The translations under genes and the position numbers were made by a program. From an uncultured Bacteroidales bacterium (GTDB lineage Bacteria; Bacteroidota; Bacteroidia; Bacteroidales; Bacteroidaceae): DNA of 37,102 nucleotides. Below, one piece after another: positions 1 to 7,608 of the stretch. Below the pieces are notes generated by a model that was given only the letters and a program-made list of their open reading frames with translations, made no database searches and was not told the DNA's origin. Each line of letters begins with the position of its first letter. Position 1 is the first letter of the stretch. The stretch covers positions 1 to 37,102 of the forward strand of contig CADAGX010000024.1 in NCBI GenBank assembly GCA_902787575.1. The letters are read 5' to 3'.

Positions 1-609
1 ATTGCTGGTGGCAAGTCCCGTGGTAGGGTTGAATGCCTTACCACCGGCTGCAAAGGTCATGCGCACATTTGTGGCATTGGCCGTACGGCCGTCGGTAGAG
101 AACACCTGGAGTTTGGCTACGATGCGATTCAGGGTTGCACTGATATCCACCCCAGCTGTGGAGATGATGTTCACAGTCTGCGTACAGGCAAACGTCTCGC
201 GCGAATGGTCGCCGGTGTAAGCTGCCTCTGTTGGACTAGTCAACGTAAACACATCGCCATCGCCCTGGCCTCGGGCTATCACCACCATGGTGTAACTGCC
301 CATGGGCAACGAGCACTCAAATTCGCCAAAAGTGTCGTAGGTGCTGGCGTCTTCCCTGAGCTGTGTGGTCTTTAGCACCTCCGTGCTACCGCTGTAGAAA
401 GCCAAAGTGACCGCCTTGACGCCATTGTAGTCAGCCACATCCTGTGCCGCACGTGTAGTGGGGAAATCCTCTTGCGAAACGGAGAAACCGCTGACATGTA
501 CCTTCACAGGTACCAGTTCGTTACTATTGTTTACATTAATGTCGCTGTCATTGTTGCTGCAAGCAGCGAAGAGCAGGGCAAAGCCTGCCAGAATCAAATT
601 CTTTTTCAT
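1..609 (-). CDS. Lipoprotein resembling fimbrillin/FimB-Mfa2-type accessory subunits (3' part outside window)
   Basis: The reverse strand is open from an ATG at 609 to the window edge (203 codons, no stop). The N-terminus is a lipoprotein signal: Lys-Lys, a hydrophobic stretch and a lipobox LFAAC with Cys17, followed by an Asn/Ser/Asp-rich linker, as in exported Bacteroidales lipoproteins. Residues from about 33 onward alternate short beta-strand-like segments. A TTRAA segment near residue 52 and the pattern of Thr/Ser/Gly-rich strands resemble FimB/Mfa2 and fimbrillin-like proteins, in which a beta-sandwich follows the lipidated N-terminus. The role would then be anchoring or tipping a surface fimbria, which is inference. 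The antiterminator gene lies directly upstream on the same strand. Family assignment is tentative because the C-terminal half is missing; the lipoprotein call itself is firm. Confidence 0.75.
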   Translation of the reverse strand, partial: MKKNLILAGFALLFAACSNNDSDINVNNSNELVPVKVHVSGFSVSQEDFPTTRAAQDVADYNGVKAVTLAFYSGSTEVLKTTQLREDASTYDTFGEFECSLPMGSYTMVVIARGQGDGDVFTLTSPTEAAYTGDHSRETFACTQTVNIISTAGVDISATLNRIVAKLQVFSTDGRTANATNVRMTFAAGGKAFNPTTGLATSN

Positions 610-628
610 AATTGTTTGTTTAAAATTG

Positions 629-660
629 CAAAATAACAGATTGTCCCCTGTTATATCAAA
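629..660 (-). promoter_or_regulatory. Putative promoter with palindromic operator for the lipoprotein gene
   Basis: On the minus strand a TTTG (660-657) is followed after exactly 20 nt by TTATTTTG (636-629), one mismatch from the Bacteroidetes -7 consensus TAnnTTTG. The spacer contains the perfect inverted repeat ATAACAG-N8-CTGTTAT (633-639 and 648-654), which overlaps the -7 box. The transcript would start about 15 nt before the ATG. The palindrome could bind a repressor or form a hairpin. Seen: the sequence elements. Inferred: their function. Confidence 0.45.
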
Positions 661-791
661 ATTCAAAAGCAAACAACTATGAGAATCTTCTTCTCGAGGA
701 TTACTTACTACTAACAGCCCTTATAAATCCTGCACTGCCGACAACCATTATCCATTGCATTTTTCTGAATGCGACGCCAATCTGTTGCCAT

Positions 792-1409
792 CTAATCTTT
801 CGACATAAAACTCCGATATTCATCCTCCGTGATTTCCTCGAGCCAAGAAGGCGGCACAAAAGCAAGAGCCATGGCAGCAAGCCCCTCGAGCTGGACTACG
901 ACACACTGAGTTTTTTTTATGCGCTTGATGGTGCCAACGACATTCACGAAGTCTCCTTGGTTTATACGGACACGCTTGCCCGGTTTTGCAATGAAATCAG
1001 AATAGTTGAGCAGCGCCACCTTATCTCCCCTACGATTGTAGATGCTCATGAAGTTATCCATCTGTCGGTCTGGCACTACAAGGATTTTATTTAGCATCGC
1101 GCCAGTAAGGCGATCCGAAATCCGATTTGTGTAATATCGCATCGGAGCATATTCCGCACGCGTCATCTTGAGGCGTGTTATGGCTTCTTGCGAGGACCGG
1201 ATGAAGATGAGGCCATCGATGGCGGGCACGCGATTACTATGGACATCAAAGTCATCTGTACGCTCGAACTCGGTATGCCAAACCATGAAGTTCTGAATGC
1301 CATCCTCATCAAGCAGCTTTTGTAATCGTTGCATGCGCTCGGCTCGTCCGTACGCTATGCGCATGGGATACCAATGTAACGCATCCTTATCTATCTCGTT
1401 GGCTTCCAT
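792..1409 (-). CDS. UpxY/NusG-family specialised transcription antiterminator
   Basis: The protein has 205 residues. Residues 10-120 form a NusG N-terminal (NGN) domain beginning with the HWYPMRIAYGRAERMQ segment, equivalent to the typical WYv...xGrE start of NusG paralogs. A region around 145-195 (residues such as GDFVNVVGTIKRIKK) resembles a KOW domain. The divergent sequence, and a second-position relationship to a surface-protein gene rather than secE/rplK, mark it as a specialised paralog like UpxY, which in Bacteroides reads through terminators in capsule operons. Here the next gene, 182 nt downstream, is a fimbrillin-like lipoprotein, so it may control surface-structure expression (inference). 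The ATG at 1409 is the only good start. A promoter-like TATCTTTGCA and a terminator-like hairpin lie in its leader. Confidence 0.85.
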   Translation of the reverse strand: MEANEIDKDALHWYPMRIAYGRAERMQRLQKLLDEDGIQNFMVWHTEFERTDDFDVHSNRVPAIDGLIFIRSSQEAITRLKMTRAEYAPMRYYTNRISDRLTGAMLNKILVVPDRQMDNFMSIYNRRGDKVALLNYSDFIAKPGKRVRINQGDFVNVVGTIKRIKKTQCVVVQLEGLAAMALAFVPPSWLEEITEDEYRSFMSKD

Positions 1410-1477
1410 TGTTTTCTAACGCGCAAAAGCAAAGGAGGGGGACACTGCCATTTGTACAGCAGCGCTCCGAAAGACCG

Positions 1478-1508
1478 ACGAAAAGGAAAAAGTGCCATGC
1501 CATGCACT
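1478..1508 (-). terminator. Terminator-like hairpin in the leader of the antiterminator gene
   Basis: Read on the minus strand, AGTGC (1508-1504), an 8-nt loop and GCACT (1495-1491) are followed at once by TTTTTCCTTTTC. A 5-bp stem plus a T-run is a weak intrinsic-terminator shape. It sits between the putative promoter (1541-1550) and the start codon (1409), so it could act as an attenuator of its own gene. The stem is short and the function is inferred. Confidence 0.35.
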
Positions 1509-1540
1509 GTCATTCAGCAACATTAGGAGAGCATTCTTTT

Positions 1541-1550
1541 TGCAAAGATA
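1541..1550 (-). promoter_or_regulatory. -7 promoter element for the antiterminator gene
   Basis: The minus strand reads TATCTTTGCA, a perfect TAnnTTTG followed by the GCA often seen in this genome (compare 7391, 19249, 22182, 24616). A TTCG lies 20 nt upstream as a weak -33 box. It implies an mRNA leader of about 125 nt. Confidence 0.55.
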
Positions 1551-1892
1551 CGGAATATTATTCAAACAAACGAACATTTTCGGGAAATAAATGTTAGAAC
1601 AAAAAATTCTCATGAGATATTTCATAGAAATATGCTTACATTAGAGAGCGGGAAAATGTCGCAAATCTGGCATTCTGCCTAATTTTATTCTCATACCATG
1701 AAGCGTTTCTTTTGTATCCATGTTGGAATTGGAACAGGAGATGTCGCAATGGAACCTATACAAATAGTACAGTATTTTTTACACGCAAGAATCTCATGGA
1801 ATTCGTTCACCACAAATAAAAATAAGTGTCACGATCTGGGCCAAACACGGTAAAGGAAAAGCAAATTGCTCGGAAATTTTCGTCACGAGCCA
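1551..1892. other. AT-rich intergenic stretch without a convincing gene
   Basis: This 340-nt stretch is clearly AT-rich (for example 27% GC in 1561-1620). It separates the antiterminator gene from the end of the open frame behind the transglutaminase-like gene. A 51-codon plus-strand frame at 1698-1853 has no recognisable features. No strong terminator hairpin or RNA gene was seen. Confidence 0.5.
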
Positions 1893-2060
1893 CTACTTCA
1901 ATTCTTCTGTATGGAACAACGCCACGTCCCTTTCAACGAAACATAAATAATGACATTCCGCGTCATAAGCGAGAAGGCACATAACGTTGTTCTCAAATAC
2001 CACATTCTTGCTGACGAACGAGGTATCTGTCGCAATAATTGTTGAATTCTTGGCCGCGTG
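1893..2060 (-). other. In-frame open extension behind the amber stop of the transglutaminase-like gene
   Basis: Directly after the TAG at 2063-2061 the same minus-strand reading frame continues for 55 sense codons to a TAG at 1895-1893. By my count 29 of the 55 codons end in G or C, well above the AT-rich flank. The translated segment (for example ATDTSFVSKNVVFENN and FVERDVALFHTEELK) reads like a normal protein tail. It may be the original C-terminus cut off by a nonsense mutation, or chance. No start codon or separate gene signal was seen. Confidence 0.45.
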
Positions 2061-2978
2061 CTATTGGGGAGCCGCCCAGAACAGGCGGGCATCGCTGGTG
2101 ACAATCGCAGTGCCATCTTCGCTCACCTCTATGCCATAAGGCTGATACCCGGAAGGTACAAGATTCACGTATCTGCCCGTTTCCTGATTTTCGTCCCAGC
2201 ATTCCTGCCCAAAGTGAAGCGTTTCCCAGCAGCTGAACCAATACAGATTCTTGGCCATGTAGGCGTAGTACCAAGTTTTCTTCTTCGTAGCTTTGCCGTA
2301 ATGAGGATGATACCAGATGTCTTCTCCGCTAATATATCGCTCTCTCATCTCGGATAGCGAAAGCGGTGTGCCCGCTTCGTCCGTCGCATAATTCGCCTGG
2401 TCCGAGTCAATCATTGCCCATTTGCGCAGTTCGGGGAGCCATACTTGGTTCACAACATGGCAGTCGCTCTCCTCAATTTTAGGCATACAGGTGATATAGG
2501 ATGCCGTGATACCGACAGAAGAAAGTAACTCGTAGAGCAAAATGCTGTGGAGGCGGCAATTGAAAGCAGGTTCCGTTGTCTTTGTGTATTCCCAGAGGGT
2601 GATGGCGTCGCGCCTGGTGGGTTGCGCCTTCTGGTTGGCGTGCGGAATGTTATCGGACACGAACTTTGCTATGGCCAGCGTCTTCTCCCAAGTGGTGGCC
2701 TCTGCGCTGTAGAGTGTATCCAACTGGAAGTAGGCACGAATCTCCGCTGCTTTGGCAGAATCCGCAATGCTCTGCATATTGAATTCGACCGAGTCTGCTG
2801 CATAAGTTCCTGCAGTCCGCAGTAATTCTACTCGCTCGTCGAGGCGTCCCAGCGTGGTTTCCTCAATATTAATATCTAAGTAGCCGGATTTAGCATATAA
2901 GATGAGCGCTACGGTGAGCACACCGACCAATGCGAACAAACACAAGATGGTTTTCAGAAGGAGTTTCAGGGCTTTCAT
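2061..2978 (-). CDS. Transglutaminase-like cysteine protease-fold protein, membrane anchored
   Basis: The protein has 305 residues to the TAG at 2061. Residues 7-28 form an N-terminal hydrophobic segment (signal anchor or uncleaved signal) placing the rest in the periplasm. The central part (about 105-200) fits the transglutaminase-like superfamily: a Cys in FNCRLHSILLYELL, a His in DCHVVNQVWLPE and an Asp in KWAMIDSDQ form a C-H-D triad in the expected order. The substrate is unknown; such domains act as proteases or peptide-bond-modifying enzymes. It begins 24 nt after the small basic gene and is probably the last gene of the purB operon. The frame stays open for 55 codons beyond the amber stop, so the annotated end may be a truncation. 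Confidence 0.75.
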   Translation of the reverse strand: MKALKLLLKTILCLFALVGVLTVALILYAKSGYLDINIEETTLGRLDERVELLRTAGTYAADSVEFNMQSIADSAKAAEIRAYFQLDTLYSAEATTWEKTLAIAKFVSDNIPHANQKAQPTRRDAITLWEYTKTTEPAFNCRLHSILLYELLSSVGITASYITCMPKIEESDCHVVNQVWLPELRKWAMIDSDQANYATDEAGTPLSLSEMRERYISGEDIWYHPHYGKATKKKTWYYAYMAKNLYWFSCWETLHFGQECWDENQETGRYVNLVPSGYQPYGIEVSEDGTAIVTSDARLFWAAPQ

Positions 2979-3002
2979 ATCTTTGATTTTCTGTTTTACG
3001 AT

Positions 3003-3179
3003 TTAAGAGACTTCCGTGCTGCGGTGCTTTTGCTTGCGCGTGTACGTTTTCTTGGAGGCGTGGATGCTGTGCCGCGAATGAAAGCCGGGGCCGAGCAGTT
3101 CTTGCTCGGCCTCGCGGTTTCCTCGTCGGCTGGCACGAAGATAATCGTCCAGCGTGGTTTGTCGTTTGCGACGTTTCAT
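3003..3179 (-). CDS. Small basic protein of unknown function
   Basis: The 58-residue protein starts MKRRKRQTTLDDYLRASRR and ends with a Lys/Arg-rich tail (SKKTYTRKQKHRS). The charge pattern, with basic clusters around one acidic helix, suggests binding to RNA, ribosome or DNA, but I recognise no named family. The ATG at 3179 is preferred over an upstream in-frame ATG at 3209 that would overlap the asnS end by 14 nt and add ten poorly protein-like residues. It sits 16 nt after asnS and 24 nt before the transglutaminase-like gene, both on the same strand, so it is co-transcribed. Tight packing and ordinary codon use support a real gene. Confidence 0.65.
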   Translation of the reverse strand: MKRRKRQTTLDDYLRASRRGNREAEQELLGPGFHSRHSIHASKKTYTRKQKHRSTEVS

Positions 3180-3195
3180 TTCTGAAAAACTGGCT

Positions 3196-4635
3196 TTAGA
3201 ATTCGGCATTCTTGGGCGTGCGCGGGAAGGGAATGACGTCGCGAATGTTCTGCATTCCCGTGACGAAAAGTATCAGACGCTCAAAACCAAGACCGAAGCC
3301 TGCATGCGGGCAGCTGCCGTACTTGCGCGTATCGAGATACCACCAGAGGTGGGTCATATCCATCTCGCGACGATTGATTTCCGTCATCAACTTTTCGTAG
3401 CTCTCTTCACGCACGCTGCCACCAATGATTTCTCCTATCGATGGGAAGAGCACGTCAGTTCCCTGCATGGTGGGGCCGGGAGCGACGGCTCCCTTGTAGC
3501 CCACACTGCCTCCGTCGGCCGTCTCCGGGTTCTGCTTCATATAGAACGACTTGAAAGAGCGCGGGTAGTCGGTCATTATGACGGGTTTGCGGAAGTGCTC
3601 CTCCACGAGGTAACGCTCGTGCTCGCTGGCCAAGTCGTCGCCCCACTGGCATGGGAACTCAAACTTCCGGCCGCCCTTGATGGCTTCCTGCAGGATGCGG
3701 ATGCCCTCGGTATAAGGCAGACGCACAAATTCCTCCTTCAGCACACTTTCCAGCCGCTCGATGAGTCCTTTGTCTACCATTTTGTTGAGAAATTCCAAGT
3801 CGTCGCGACAGTTATCCAGCGCCCAGCGCACGCAATACTTGATGAAGTCCTCCTCGAGATCCATCAACTCTTCCTGATCCATGAAGGCGATTTCGGGTTC
3901 TATCATCCAGAACTCTGCAAGGTGTCGCGGCGTGTTGCTATTCTCTGCGCGGAAAGTGGGGCCAAACGTATAGATGGCACCGAGTGCCGTTGCGCCCAGT
4001 TCGCCCTCCAGCTGCCCACTTACCGTCAGCGAGGTCTGCTCGCCAAAGAAGTCGTCGCTGTAAATAATTTTGCCCTGCTCGTCCTTTTTCAGATCGTAGA
4101 GGTTCTTGGTCGTCACCTGGAACATGTTGCCGGCACCTTCGCAGTCGCTGGCCGTGATGAGTGGCGTATGGAAATAGAAGTAGCCGTGCTCGTGGAAATA
4201 GCTATGAATGGCCATGGCCATGTTGTGGCGTATGCGGAAGACAGCGCCAAAGGTATTGGTGCGCGGACGCAGGTGTGCCACTGTGCGCAGGTACTCCCAC
4301 GAGGCGCCTTTCTTCTGCAGGGGATAGGTGTTGTCGCAGTCGCCCAAAATCTCAATGGCCGTGGCTCGGATTTCGCTGGCTTGCCCAGCTGCAGGGCTCT
4401 CCACCAGTGTTCCTTCCACGCTGAGGCATGCACCGGTGGTGATGCGTCGCAATGTTTCCTCGCTGAAGTCGGCATCGTCGCCCACGACTTGCACATTCTT
4501 GATGGTGGAGCCGTCGTTCAGGGCGATGAAGAAGATACCCTTGCTGCCGCGCTTGCTACGCACCCAGCCTTTCACGTTTATTTCGGCGCCGAAGTCTGTA
4601 CGCTTCAGGGCGTCAATGATCTTTGTTCTTTTCAT
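3196..4635 (-). CDS. asnS: Asparagine--tRNA ligase
   Basis: Charges tRNA(Asn) with asparagine in the cytoplasm. The 479-residue product has the usual length. The N-terminal OB-fold anticodon-binding domain starts [20 protein letters not shown] (residues about 18-37). Class II motif 2 is seen as [21 protein letters not shown] and motif 3 as [15 protein letters not shown] near the C-terminus. AsnRS rather than AspRS is indicated by the length, the absence of the bacterial AspRS insertion domain, and the compact archaeal/AsnRS-like layout. The start is the ATG at 4635 ([10 protein letters not shown]); upstream in-frame codons to 4755 overlap the previous gene and look random. It lies 62 nt behind the pseudouridine synthase gene in the same operon. 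Confidence 0.95.
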   Translation of the reverse strand: MKRTKIIDALKRTDFGAEINVKGWVRSKRGSKGIFFIALNDGSTIKNVQVVGDDADFSEETLRRITTGACLSVEGTLVESPAAGQASEIRATAIEILGDCDNTYPLQKKGASWEYLRTVAHLRPRTNTFGAVFRIRHNMAMAIHSYFHEHGYFYFHTPLITASDCEGAGNMFQVTTKNLYDLKKDEQGKIIYSDDFFGEQTSLTVSGQLEGELGATALGAIYTFGPTFRAENSNTPRHLAEFWMIEPEIAFMDQEELMDLEEDFIKYCVRWALDNCRDDLEFLNKMVDKGLIERLESVLKEEFVRLPYTEGIRILQEAIKGGRKFEFPCQWGDDLASEHERYLVEEHFRKPVIMTDYPRSFKSFYMKQNPETADGGSVGYKGAVAPGPTMQGTDVLFPSIGEIIGGSVREESYEKLMTEINRREMDMTHLWWYLDTRKYGSCPHAGFGLGFERLILFVTGMQNIRDVIPFPRTPKNAEF

Positions 4636-4697
4636 AATATGGTGTTGTTGTTTTCTGCTGTTAGACTCATCTTTCTGCGTATCGTCTCTCTGGCTTC

Positions 4698-5954
4698 TCA
4701 CTCGAAGGCTCCCATGCGCAACATGTTCACTTCTTTCTCTGTGAGGAAGCGCCAATCGCCGCGCCGCACGTTCTTTTTGGTAAGACCTGCAAAGAAGACG
4801 CGGTCGAGCTTGATAACGCGGTAGCCGAGGCTTTCGAAGATGCGGCGCACGATGCGGTTGCGGCCGGAATGTATCTCGATACCCACTTGTTTCTTGTCCG
4901 TGGGGCTGGCATACTCAATGGCATCTGCATGAATCTCGCCGTCTTCGAGCATGATTCCTTCTGCTATTTTCTTCATGTCCGCGAGCGTCACGTTCTTGTC
5001 GAGGAAGACGTGATAGATTTTCTTCTTCTTGTATTGCGGATGAGTGAGTTTGCTGGCCAGTTCGCCATCGTTTGTCAGCAGCAAAACGCCAGTGGTGTTG
5101 CGGTCCAGACGCCCCACGGGATAGATGCGCTCGCGGCAGGCGCCCTTGACGAGTTCCATCACCGTCTTGCGGTTCTGCGGGTCTTCGCTCGTTGTCACCG
5201 TGTCCTTTGGCTTATTCAGCAGCACGTAGACTTTTTTCTCCATCGTGACGGTCTGGTCGTGGAACTTCACCGTATCGGTACGTTTCACCTTTGTACCCAG
5301 TTCGGTAACGATTTCTCCGTTCACACTAACGACTCCGGCCTGTATGAACTCGTCGGCTTCGCGACGGCTGCACACGCCAGCATTGGCAAGGAAGCGATTC
5401 AGGCGTACGGGAGCGTCCAAATCGATGTGCGTGTCTTTGTATTCTATCTGTTTCTTCATGCTATATTTGGCATGAGGATTGTAGTCTGCACTGTGCGGGC
5501 GGCGGCCAGGCTGTCCCTGAGCGTAGTTGCTACGCGGACGCGACTGGCGCGACTGGTATCCGCCATCTCCCTGCTGGTAACCGCCTTCACGAGGCTGGAA
5601 ACCACCTTCGCGAGGCTGATAGCCGCCTTCGCGATTGTAAGGTCGCTGCGTACGGAATCCGGGACGCTGCGGGCGTTCGCCTTCGCGCTGTTGGTAGGTT
5701 CCTTCGCGACGTTGGTAGCCGCCTTCGCGGCGGGGCGAGCCACTTACGCGCTCGGCTCGCATGGCGGGTCTGCTGCCCTGTCCTTCGGCCGAGGCTCCTG
5801 CAGCCCGGTTGATACGCGGACGCAGACGGCGACCATTGGAAGTGAAACCTTCGCCTTGTCGGCCTTCGTTGTTCTGAGGGCGATAGCCATCTCGGCCAGA
5901 GCCCCTGCTGCTGTCGGAGAATTTCTCGCGCCAGCTTTCGTCTTCGATACTCAT
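4698..5954 (-). CDS. RsuA/RluB-family rRNA pseudouridine synthase with long R/G/Q-rich N-terminal region
   Basis: The 418-residue protein isomerises a uridine in rRNA. An S4 RNA-binding domain covers about 184-230 ([19 protein letters not shown]). The catalytic domain follows with the family signature [17 protein letters not shown], catalytic Asp284. The first 165 residues are unusual: low-complexity Arg/Gly/Gln/Tyr sequence with repeats of the type REGGYQ and REGGFQ between about 76 and 135. This is a disordered, RGG-like tail that probably binds RNA (inference). Typical RluB proteins of other phyla have their extension at the C-terminus. The ATG at 5954 ([10 protein letters not shown]) keeps a 60-nt spacing from purB. 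rluB, rluE or rluF specificity cannot be decided. Confidence 0.9.
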   Translation of the reverse strand: MSIEDESWREKFSDSSRGSGRDGYRPQNNEGRQGEGFTSNGRRLRPRINRAAGASAEGQGSRPAMRAERVSGSPRREGGYQRREGTYQQREGERPQRPGFRTQRPYNREGGYQPREGGFQPREGGYQQGDGGYQSRQSRPRSNYAQGQPGRRPHSADYNPHAKYSMKKQIEYKDTHIDLDAPVRLNRFLANAGVCSRREADEFIQAGVVSVNGEIVTELGTKVKRTDTVKFHDQTVTMEKKVYVLLNKPKDTVTTSEDPQNRKTVMELVKGACRERIYPVGRLDRNTTGVLLLTNDGELASKLTHPQYKKKKIYHVFLDKNVTLADMKKIAEGIMLEDGEIHADAIEYASPTDKKQVGIEIHSGRNRIVRRIFESLGYRVIKLDRVFFAGLTKKNVRRGDWRFLTEKEVNMLRMGAFE

Positions 5955-6014
5955 GTTTTCCTGATTTTGGGTTTTGACGATGTGTGTTTTTCTCTTGTGT
6001 CTCTGTTTTTTATC

Positions 6015-7355
6015 CTAAATACCTGTATATGTCTGCGGTGTGATGGCTCGCAGCTCGGCTTTCACGTCTTCGCTGACGTTTAGTTCCTCTATGAAGTCCT
6101 TAATCGTTTTTTCTGTGATGCCTGCCCCTGTGCGTGTGAGCGCTTTCAGCGCTTCGTACGGGTTGGGGTACGCCTCGCGCCGCAGTATTGTCTGAATGGC
6201 TTCGGCCACCACGGCCCAGCATCCGTCCAGGTCGCGCCGTATGGCTTCCTCGTTGAGCAGCAGTTTTCGCAGTCCCTTGAGTGTACTCTGAATGCTGATG
6301 ACCATGTGTCCGAGGGGCACACCCACATTGCGCAGCACGGTACTGTCTGTCAGGTCGCGCTGCAGTCGACTTACGGGCAGTTTCTGGCTCAGGTGGCTCA
6401 GCAGTGCGTTGGCCATTCCGAGGTTGCCTTCCGAGTTTTCGAAGTCGATTGGGTTCACTTTGTGCGGCATGGCGCTGCTGCCCACCTCGCCTGCTTTTAT
6501 TTTCTGTCGGAAGTATTCCATCGAGACGTACTGCCAGAAGTCGCGGTCGAGGTCCACCAGAATCGTATTGATGCGCCTCATTGCATCGAAGATGGCAGCC
6601 AGTGAGTCGTAATTGCTAATCTGTGTAGTGTACTCCTCGCGCTCCAGTCCGAGACGTGCCACAAAGCGATTTCCGAATGCTTTCCAGTCGTAGGTAGGAT
6701 ATGCCACATGATGTGCATTGTAGTTGCCCGTAGCTCCACCAAACTTGGCTGTGACGGGGCAGTCTTTCAGTACTGCCAACTGTCGCCTTAGGCGGTAGGC
6801 AAAGACTCGAACCTCCTTGCCCAGTCGGGTGGGACTGGCCGGCTGTCCGTGCGTCTTGGCCAGCATGGGTACGTTGTCCCATGCCGTCGCATATTCGTCG
6901 AGCTGCGCCAGCAGTTCGTCCACGAGCGGATAATAAACCTGCTCCAAGGCTTCGCGTATGCTGAGCGGCACGCTGGTGTTGTTGATGTCCTGCGATGTCA
7001 GTCCGAAGTGTATGAACTCCTTGAATGCCTGCAGTCCGAAGGCGTCGAAGCGTTCCTTCAGGAAGTATTCTACAGCCTTCACATCATGGTTCGTCACTTG
7101 CTCGATATCCTTCACGCGCTGGGCATCAGCCTCGCTGAAGTCGGCGTACACTTTCCGCAGGCGCTCGAACTCCGAAGCGGGGAAAGCGGCCAGCTGCGGC
7201 AGGGGCAGTTCGCACAGTGCGATGAAATATTCCACCTCCACGCGTACGCGATAACGAATGAGCGCGAACTCGGAGAAATAAGCGGCCAACGGCTCGGCTT
7301 TACTGCGATACCTCCCATCCACGGGCGATATGGCTGTCAGGACATCAAGTTGCAT
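6015..7355 (-). CDS. purB: Adenylosuccinate lyase
   Basis: Catalyses two steps of purine synthesis: SAICAR to AICAR plus fumarate, and adenylosuccinate to AMP plus fumarate. The 446-residue protein begins MQLDVLTAISPVDGRY, the E. coli-type PurB start. It carries TSQDINNT (120-127), KTHGQPASPT (167-176) with the catalytic-region His169, and the fumarase/lyase superfamily signature GSSAMPHKVN at 292-301 with the mobile-loop Ser. First gene of the minus-strand group purB, pseudouridine synthase, asnS. A promoter-like TACCTTTGCA lies 36-45 nt upstream of the ATG. Confidence 0.97.
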   Translation of the reverse strand: MQLDVLTAISPVDGRYRSKAEPLAAYFSEFALIRYRVRVEVEYFIALCELPLPQLAAFPASEFERLRKVYADFSEADAQRVKDIEQVTNHDVKAVEYFLKERFDAFGLQAFKEFIHFGLTSQDINNTSVPLSIREALEQVYYPLVDELLAQLDEYATAWDNVPMLAKTHGQPASPTRLGKEVRVFAYRLRRQLAVLKDCPVTAKFGGATGNYNAHHVAYPTYDWKAFGNRFVARLGLEREEYTTQISNYDSLAAIFDAMRRINTILVDLDRDFWQYVSMEYFRQKIKAGEVGSSAMPHKVNPIDFENSEGNLGMANALLSHLSQKLPVSRLQRDLTDSTVLRNVGVPLGHMVISIQSTLKGLRKLLLNEEAIRRDLDGCWAVVAEAIQTILRREAYPNPYEALKALTRTGAGITEKTIKDFIEELNVSEDVKAELRAITPQTYTGI

Positions 7356-7390
7356 ACAGTCAGATAAAAACGATATTTTTCACTTGCGGC

Positions 7391-7400
7391 TGCAAAGGTA
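7391..7400 (-). promoter_or_regulatory. -7 promoter element for purB operon
   Basis: The minus strand reads TACCTTTGCA, a perfect TAnnTTTG with the genome's usual GCA extension, ending 36 nt upstream of the purB ATG. No clear -33 TTTG at the ideal spacing was found, so the assignment rests on the -7 box and position. Confidence 0.5.
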
Positions 7401-7536
7401 CAACTTTTCGCGCAATAAAGCCCTCAATTCGGCGGAAAAATGCAAAAATGGGACTCACTACTTGACACATGACAATTTTCACCTGTAGGAAACCTTCGGG
7501 CCACGAGGAAAAATTCTGAAATCGCACGTCGCAATA

Positions 7537-7568
7537 TTTTCGCGTAAGGCAGAAAAAACGTATCTTTG
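7537..7568 (+). promoter_or_regulatory. Promoter for the AlkZ-related gene
   Basis: TTTT (7537-7540), a 20-nt spacer and TATCTTTG (7561-7568) match the Bacteroidetes promoter with one mismatch in the -33 box. The start codon lies 40 nt downstream. The 250-nt region 7356-7608 is a divergent promoter region shared with purB. Confidence 0.55.
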
Positions 7569-7608
7569 CCCAACGAAACAGAAGAACAACCCACCAAACA
7601 CACGCAAT

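Noticed and set aside
1698-1853. A 51-codon plus-strand frame (MKRFFCIHVGIGTG start) in the AT-rich gap
   Set aside because: No promoter box, no recognisable domain and a composition like the surrounding non-coding DNA. Conservation data could revive it.
2061-2063. Recoding of TAG as a sense codon
   Set aside because: TAG recoding is known in some gut phages but not in Bacteroidales chromosomes, and other genes here (for example purB, upp and mnmE) end at TAG. A nonsense mutation or chance is simpler.
3154-4824. A 556-codon plus-strand open frame opposite asnS
   Set aside because: It is the mirror of asnS and its neighbours; asnS has all class II synthetase motifs, while the opposite frame has no recognisable domain. 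High third-position GC creates such long antisense frames.
4869-6083. A 404-codon plus-strand open frame opposite the pseudouridine synthase
   Set aside because: Antisense to a gene with a clear catalytic signature; composition is an artefact of the repeat-rich opposite strand.
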